From Micromonospora sp. C95 (GTDB taxonomy: Bacteria; Actinomycetota; Actinomycetes; Mycobacteriales; Micromonosporaceae), in assembly GCF_018070465.1 (NCBI RefSeq), contig NZ_JAGPXT010000002.1, forward strand, positions 434,001-498,000: 64,000 nt of DNA, given 5' to 3'. The notes under the pieces are model-generated. The model did not search any database. It was not told the DNA's origin and worked only from the letters and a program-made list of their open reading frames with translations. The position numbers and the translations under genes were made by a program. This document shows, one piece after another, positions 59,920 to 64,000 of this stretch; position 1 is the first letter of the stretch, and every line of letters starts with the position of its first letter.

Positions 59920-62472
59920 TCAGCGGGGATGCGAGGTCGTCGCCCGGGCGTGTCCCCGGCCGGCCGACACGTCGAAGGCCAGCCGGTCGTCCCGGGCGTC
60001 GACGGTGACCCGCTGACCGGGTGAGATCTGCTGTTCCAGCAGCATCCGGGACAGATGGTTGTCGACCTCCCGTTGGATCACCCGGCGCAGTGGCCGGGCA
60101 CCGAACTCCGGCTGGTAGCCGCGCTCGGCGAGCCAGTCGATGCCGGCGGTGGTGAAGTCCACCTCGATGTCCTGGGCGTGCAACCGGCGACGGGTCTCCT
60201 CCAGCAGCAGCTCGGTGATCTGACGCAGCTGCTCGGCCTCCAGCCGGCGGAAGATGATCACCTCGTCGATCCGGTTGAGGAACTCGGGGCGGAAGTTCTC
60301 CTGCAACCGGCGCATCAGCCGCTCCCGCAGTTCGTCGCTCTCCTGGGGGCTGCCCGGCTCGCCGGCACCGAAGCCGACCGCCCGCTGCGCGCCGGTGATC
60401 AGCTCGGAACCGATGTTGCTCGTCATGATGAGCACGGTGTTCTTGAAGTTGACGGTGCGGCCCTGGCTGTCGGTCAGCCGCCCGTCGTCGAGCACCTGCA
60501 ACAACACGTTGAACACGTCCGGGTGGGCCTTCTCGATCTCGTCGAGCAGCACCACCGCGTACGGACGCCGACGGACCGCCTCGGTGAGCTGGCCGGCCTC
60601 CTCGTACCCGACGTAGCCGGGCGGCGCGCCGACCAGCCGGCTCACCGTGTGCCGCTCCTGGAACTCGCTCATGTCCACCCGGACCATCCGGTCCGCCTCG
60701 CCGAACAACGCCTCGGCCAACGCCCGTGCCAGTTCGGTCTTGCCGACGCCGGTGGGGCCGAGGAACAGGAAGCTGCCCATCGGCCGGTTCGGGTCGGCCA
60801 GGCCGGTACGGGAGCGCCGGACCGCCTCGGCGACCGCGGTGACCGCGTCGTCCTGCCCGACGACCTTCTCGTGCAGCTGGCCCTCCAGCCGCAGCAGTCG
60901 GTCCCGTTCCTCCTCGGTGAGCTGGCTGGCCGGGATGCCGGTGGCCCGGGAGACCACCTCGGCGATCTCCTCCGGCCCCACCTCCGGCACCTGGCTGCCG
61001 CCGCCGTCGTCGCCCCGGGCCCGCTGCACCTGGCTCTCCAGTTCGGCGACCCGGTCGCGCAGCGCGGAGGCGCGTTCGTACTGCTCGTCGGCGACCGCCT
61101 GCTCCTTGTCCCGCCGTACCTCCTCAAGCTGCTGTTCCAGGTCGCGCACGTCGGCGTCCGGGGTCCGGGTACGCAGCCGGACCCGGGCGCCGGCCTGGTC
61201 GATCAGGTCGATCGCCTTGTCCGGCAGGAAACGGTCGGTGAGGTAGCGGTCGGACAGTTCGGCTGCGGTCACCAACGCCTCGTCGGTGAACCGCACCTGG
61301 TGGTGTGCCTCGTAGCGGTCCCGCAGCCCCCGCAGGATGGCTACGGTGTCCTCGACGCTGGGTTCGGGCACGAACACCGGCTGGAAGCGCCGGGCCAGCG
61401 CGGCGTCCTTCTCGATGCTGCGCCGGTACTCGTCGAGGGTCGTCGCGCCGATCACCCGTAGTTCGCCGCGCGCCAGCGCCGGCTTGAGCATGTTCGACGC
61501 GTCCATGCCGCCCTCGCTGCCCGCGCCGCCCGCCCCGACCAGGGTGTGGATCTCGTCCAGGAAGATGATCAGCTCCTCCCGGTGGGCCCGGATCTCGTCG
61601 ATCACCTTCTTCAGCCGTTCCTCGAAGTCGCCCCGGTACCGGGTGCCGGCGACCAGGCCGGCCAGGTCGAGCTGGATCACCCGCTTGCCGAGCAGCGTCT
61701 GCGGCACGTCGCCGTCGCAGATCTTCTCGGCCAGACCCTCCACGATCGCGGTCTTGCCGACGCCGGCCTCACCGATGAGCACCGGGTTGTTCTTGGTACG
61801 GCGGGACAGGATCTCCACCGCCTGCTCGATCTCGTCGGCGCGCCCGATCACCGGGTCGATCTGGTCGTTGCGGGCCAGGTCGGTGAGGTCCTGGCCGTAC
61901 TGGTCGAGCGTCGGCGTGCCCCGGTCCGGCCGGGGGCCGTTCGCCGGACCGCGTTCGGCGTTGGCGGCCTGCAGCGACTCCGGCTGGATCCGGCCGGCGG
62001 CGAGCATCCGGCCGGCGGGCGACTCGGGATTGAGCGGCAGGGCCATCAGGATGTGCTCGGGCCCGATGTAGTTGGCGCCCATCGCCCGGGACAACTGGTG
62101 CGCGTCGAGCAGCGCCCGCTTGGCCGCCGGGGTCAGCGACAGGTTCGGCGGCACCTCGCCGTGCGGGGCGCCGTCGCCGCGTCCGCCCAGCGCGTTGACC
62201 AGGGTGTCCGGGTCCGCGCCCGCCCGCCGGACCAGGTCGCGCAGCGGCTCCCGCTGCAATGCCGCCCAGAGCAGGTGGTCGGTGTCCAGGTCGTTGCTCT
62301 GCTTCTGCGCGGCCCGGCGCGCCGCGTCGGCGAGCATCTCCCGCGCGTCGGCGGTCATCAGTCGGGTGATGTCGACCCGGTGCGCCGGGCGCCGCCCGCC
62401 CTCGCCCCGACCGAAGTACCGCGCCAGGAACTCGTCCCACGGGTCGGAGCCGAAGTCACCGGGTCCAATCAT
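59920..62472 (-). CDS. ClpC/ClpB-like AAA+ unfoldase (Clp protease ATP-binding subunit)
   Basis: An 850-aa HSP100 protein. A short unusual N-terminus ([20 protein letters not shown]) precedes the Clp-N domain (about 40-180). First AAA+: Walker A GEAGVGKT, Walker [10 protein letters not shown]; a UVR-like coiled part ([20 protein letters not shown]) typical of ClpC rather than ClpB; second AAA+: Walker [20 protein letters not shown]; and a C-terminal D2-small domain. It should unfold proteins, for ClpP if a P-loop tripeptide is present; I do not see a clear LGF-type loop. ATG 62472 has GGAGG 6 nt upstream; the open frame upstream is not conserved. Probably a second, stress-related paralogue. 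Confidence 0.9.
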   Translation of the reverse strand: MIGPGDFGSDPWDEFLARYFGRGEGGRRPAHRVDITRLMTADAREMLADAARRAAQKQSNDLDTDHLLWAALQREPLRDLVRRAGADPDTLVNALGGRGDGAPHGEVPPNLSLTPAAKRALLDAHQLSRAMGANYIGPEHILMALPLNPESPAGRMLAAGRIQPESLQAANAERGPANGPRPDRGTPTLDQYGQDLTDLARNDQIDPVIGRADEIEQAVEILSRRTKNNPVLIGEAGVGKTAIVEGLAEKICDGDVPQTLLGKRVIQLDLAGLVAGTRYRGDFEERLKKVIDEIRAHREELIIFLDEIHTLVGAGGAGSEGGMDASNMLKPALARGELRVIGATTLDEYRRSIEKDAALARRFQPVFVPEPSVEDTVAILRGLRDRYEAHHQVRFTDEALVTAAELSDRYLTDRFLPDKAIDLIDQAGARVRLRTRTPDADVRDLEQQLEEVRRDKEQAVADEQYERASALRDRVAELESQVQRARGDDGGGSQVPEVGPEEIAEVVSRATGIPASQLTEEERDRLLRLEGQLHEKVVGQDDAVTAVAEAVRRSRTGLADPNRPMGSFLFLGPTGVGKTELARALAEALFGEADRMVRVDMSEFQERHTVSRLVGAPPGYVGYEEAGQLTEAVRRRPYAVVLLDEIEKAHPDVFNVLLQVLDDGRLTDSQGRTVNFKNTVLIMTSNIGSELITGAQRAVGFGAGEPGSPQESDELRERLMRRLQENFRPEFLNRIDEVIIFRRLEAEQLRQITELLLEETRRRLHAQDIEVDFTTAGIDWLAERGYQPEFGARPLRRVIQREVDNHLSRMLLEQQISPGQRVTVDARDDRLAFDVSAGRGHARATTSHPR

Positions 62473-62588
62473 GTCTGTCCTCCGCGGTCGGGCGCGAGAC
62501 GGTCGGCACGGGCTACCCAGGCACCGGCCGGACAAACGCCACGAAGGGCCAACCCGCCGGTGCCGCCACCGGATGGCAGGCTGAACGG

Positions 62589-62978
62589 ATGGAACCGACA
62601 CCGTTGTTGATCGTGGACGCGGCAAACGTGGTGGGCTCGCGCCCGAACGGCTGGTGGCGCGACCGGGCCGGGGCCACCGCCCGACTACGCGACACGCTCG
62701 TTCCGCTGGGTGGGCGGGGTCTGCCGCCGGACCTGCCGCCACCGGTCGAGGTGGTGCTGGTGGTGGAGGGCGCGGCCCGGGGCGTGCCGGGCGTCGAGGG
62801 GGTACGCGTGGTCTCCGCCGCCGGTTCCGGCGACGACGCCGTGGTGGATCTGGTGACCCACGCCGGGCAGCGACGTCGGGTGGTGGTGACGGCCGACCGC
62901 GAACTGCGGGAACGGGTCACCGGGTACGGCGCCGAGGTACGCGGGCCACGGTGGCTGACCGGGGGTGGCGCTGGGTGA
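62589..62978 (+). CDS. NYN/PIN-like small nuclease-fold protein
   Basis: A 129-aa single-domain protein. LLIVDAANVVGSRPNGWWRD holds the first Asp-Ala-Asn signature of NYN/PIN-like RNases; VVSAAGSGDDAVVDLV and RRVVVTADRELRERV hold further conserved acids. The set D (near residue 10), D-D (near 83) and D (near 102) could form a metal site. Probably an RNA-cutting or RNA-binding enzyme of small size. Divergent from the ClpC-like gene 116 bp away. Similar proteins occur across actinobacteria; targets unknown. Confidence 0.75.
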   Translation: MEPTPLLIVDAANVVGSRPNGWWRDRAGATARLRDTLVPLGGRGLPPDLPPPVEVVLVVEGAARGVPGVEGVRVVSAAGSGDDAVVDLVTHAGQRRRVVVTADRELRERVTGYGAEVRGPRWLTGGGAG

Positions 62979-63063
62979 ACGCCCGGCCACCGGTCCCACG
63001 AACCGGACCCGGGGCGTCTTTGGTCGACAACCGGTCAGCGGGGCAGGAACACTGACAGGGCAG

Positions 63064-63090
63064 TTGTTCTGTCCCCTACCGGCATAGGCT
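63064..63090 (+). promoter_or_regulatory. Candidate promoter for the 63126 gene
   Basis: TTGTTC (63064-63069) and TAGGCT (63085-63090), 15 nt apart, about 35 nt before the GTG at 63126. The short spacer lowers confidence. Confidence 0.35.
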
Positions 63091-63125
63091 CTAATGGAGT
63101 CCTCCCCGCCCCCAGGAGGTTCCGC

Positions 63126-63386
63126 GTGGCGAGCGTCGCCGAGCTCAAGGCAGCCATCGATGTCGCACTTCAGCAGATCGGTGACGGCCAGAGCGCCGTG
63201 CAGGCCGCCGGCGAGAAGCTGGCCGAGGCACAGCAGACCCTCGCCGGGGCGCTGGAGGGCAGCGGTCACACCACGGTCGAGGCGGCGCAGGCGTCGTTGA
63301 CCCAGGCCAGCCAGGAGCTGGAGGAGTGCCTCGCCGCGACACTCGTCGCGGTCGAGCAGGCCCAGCAGTACGTCTCGACGCTGTAG
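63126..63386 (+). CDS. Small helical hypothetical protein
   Basis: An 86-aa, Ala/Gln/Glu-rich helical protein (VAELKAAIDVALQQIGDGQS, LTQASQELEECLAATLVAVE) with heptad-like spacing and one cysteine. GTG 63126 has AGGAGG 6 nt upstream. It is 8 nt before another gene on the same strand, so both are co-transcribed. Similar short coiled-coil proteins occur next to larger helical partners in Micromonosporaceae. Function unknown. Confidence 0.7.
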   Translation: MASVAELKAAIDVALQQIGDGQSAVQAAGEKLAEAQQTLAGALEGSGHTTVEAAQASLTQASQELEECLAATLVAVEQAQQYVSTL

Positions 63387-63394
63387 GGGCGGGC

Positions 63395-64000
63395 GTGTCC
63401 ATCGTCGAGGAGGTCGGTGCGCAGGTCCGTGCCGCCGCCGAGGAGTTGCCGCTTGGCCTGCTCGGGCAGGCGCTGGAGAAGTTCGGGCTGGCCAGTGAGC
63501 GGCTGCGCTGGGTGCGTCAGGAGTCGGCCAACCCGATGGGAGTGCCGGAGCTGTCCAGCGCCACCGAGCACGCGGAGACCGCCGGCTATGCGTTGCGGCT
63601 GGCCCAGGAGCAGCTGACCGCGTACCTCGCCGCGATCGGGCTGGCGCCCGACGGAGCGCCACCGGCTGCCGGGCAGCCGCAGCGGCGGCCGGTGCACGAC
63701 GCGCCCGGGGCGGCCGAACCGCAGGTCGCCACGCCGGAGCCGGCCGGCGAGGTGCGGCTGCGCCGCTGGTGGTCGGTGCGGGTGGCCGAGCTGACCGGCG
63801 GGCGGGAAGGCCCGGCCGAGCAACCTGACGAACGCGTCGCCGACTCCCGGGAACTGCTGCACCGGGTGGTACGCGGGGTCCGGGCCGGTGACCGGGACCG
63901 GCTGCACCGCGACCTGCGCGGCGCCCACGCCGATGTCGGCCTCGGACTGGCCGCCGTGGCCCCGCCGCTGCTGCGCGACCTCGCCAGCGAGCTGCTCGGT
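63395..64000 (+). CDS. Helical hypothetical protein (3' end outside window)
   Basis: At least 202 residues, no stop before the window ends. It starts VSIVEEVGAQVRAAAEELPL, continues with Gln/Ala-rich helices (TEHAETAGYALRLAQEQLTA), a Pro-rich spacer, and a basic W-rich segment (LRRWWSVRVAELTGGREGPA) before another helical part. GTG 63395 lies 8 nt after the 86-aa gene stop. Codon use is typical. Not recognised. With its partner it may form a helical complex. Confidence 0.65.
   Translation, partial: MSIVEEVGAQVRAAAEELPLGLLGQALEKFGLASERLRWVRQESANPMGVPELSSATEHAETAGYALRLAQEQLTAYLAAIGLAPDGAPPAAGQPQRRPVHDAPGAAEPQVATPEPAGEVRLRRWWSVRVAELTGGREGPAEQPDERVADSRELLHRVVRGVRAGDRDRLHRDLRGAHADVGLGLAAVAPPLLRDLASELLG

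Noticed and set aside
60055-61461. 468-aa open frame opposite the ClpC-like gene
   Set aside because: Antisense to intact Walker A and B motifs of an AAA+ protein; composition is that of a shadow frame.
1-64000. tRNA or rRNA genes
   Set aside because: No cloverleaf-like sequence with conserved T-loop or CCA-adjacent stem, and no rRNA landmark, was recognised in reading both strands; tRNAscan-SE would settle it.

Overview
The window is high-GC actinobacterial chromosome, most likely from Micromonosporaceae (Micromonospora or a close relative). This rests on very high third-position GC, frequent GTG starts, ATGA/GTGA gene overlaps, an mshC gene (mycothiol synthesis), an SCO2521-SCO2525-like gene set and a metH-PAC2-mshC-uppP-dapE2 neighbourhood like that around Rv2124c-Rv2141c of Mycobacterium tuberculosis. 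No rRNA, tRNA, CRISPR array or intact transposon was found.

Layout. 1-4339: the cut-off end of a CopC-like copper protein, then a molybdate uptake operon (HTH-Mop regulator, modA, modB, modC). 4404-14605: a DUF4062-NACHT-HEAT STAND ATPase facing an SCO2521-2525-like cassette (two unknown proteins, a ParA/MinD-like protein with an altered P-loop, a 614-aa unknown, a SAM methyltransferase). This is the best candidate for an undescribed system. 14796-16813: a membrane-anchored hypothetical, a Sua5/YciO/YrdC protein and a small membrane protein. 16856-19461: an arsenic operon with an ArsR-ArsC fusion, two arsenate reductases and an AqpS-like channel, apparently read from a leaderless promoter. 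19489-26514: an iron-box-controlled NIS siderophore operon (GNAT, siderophore-interacting reductase, ATP-grasp, two IucA/IucC synthetases, PLP decarboxylase).

26798-30576: class Ia ribonucleotide reductase nrdA-nrdB behind a cobalamin riboswitch and probable paired NrdR boxes. 30700-33759: an XRE-family regulator with a small Cys-rich partner, a lipoprotein, a frameshifted gene and debris. 33996-37104: a small membrane-associated protein plus an NB-ARC/TPR STAND protein with six near-identical 126-bp repeats, next to a tyrosine integrase remnant; this looks like an acquired conflict-system island. 37162-53800: conserved core (metH, PAC2 protein, GntR regulator, mshC, SCO1664-like kinase fold, DUF3090, phosphomutase-like, uppP, F420 oxidoreductase, aldo/keto reductase, DUF5703, M20 peptidase). 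It is interrupted by unusual intergenic repeats at 42.8-43.06 kb, 47.8-47.96 kb and 51.3-51.74 kb.

53915-64000: a hemerythrin-like protein, a LysR regulator, a four-gene operon of secreted and membrane-anchored proteins of unknown role, a membrane protein, DUF3140 with a tiny acidic gene, a ClpC-like AAA+ unfoldase, a NYN-like protein, and two helical hypotheticals, the last cut by the window end.

Links between regions: metal physiology recurs (molybdate, copper, arsenic, iron, B12-controlled RNR and B12-dependent metH). The arsenate reductases probably use mycothiol, whose synthesis enzyme MshC is encoded in the same window. Two unrelated STAND ATPases suggest an investment in conflict or defence.
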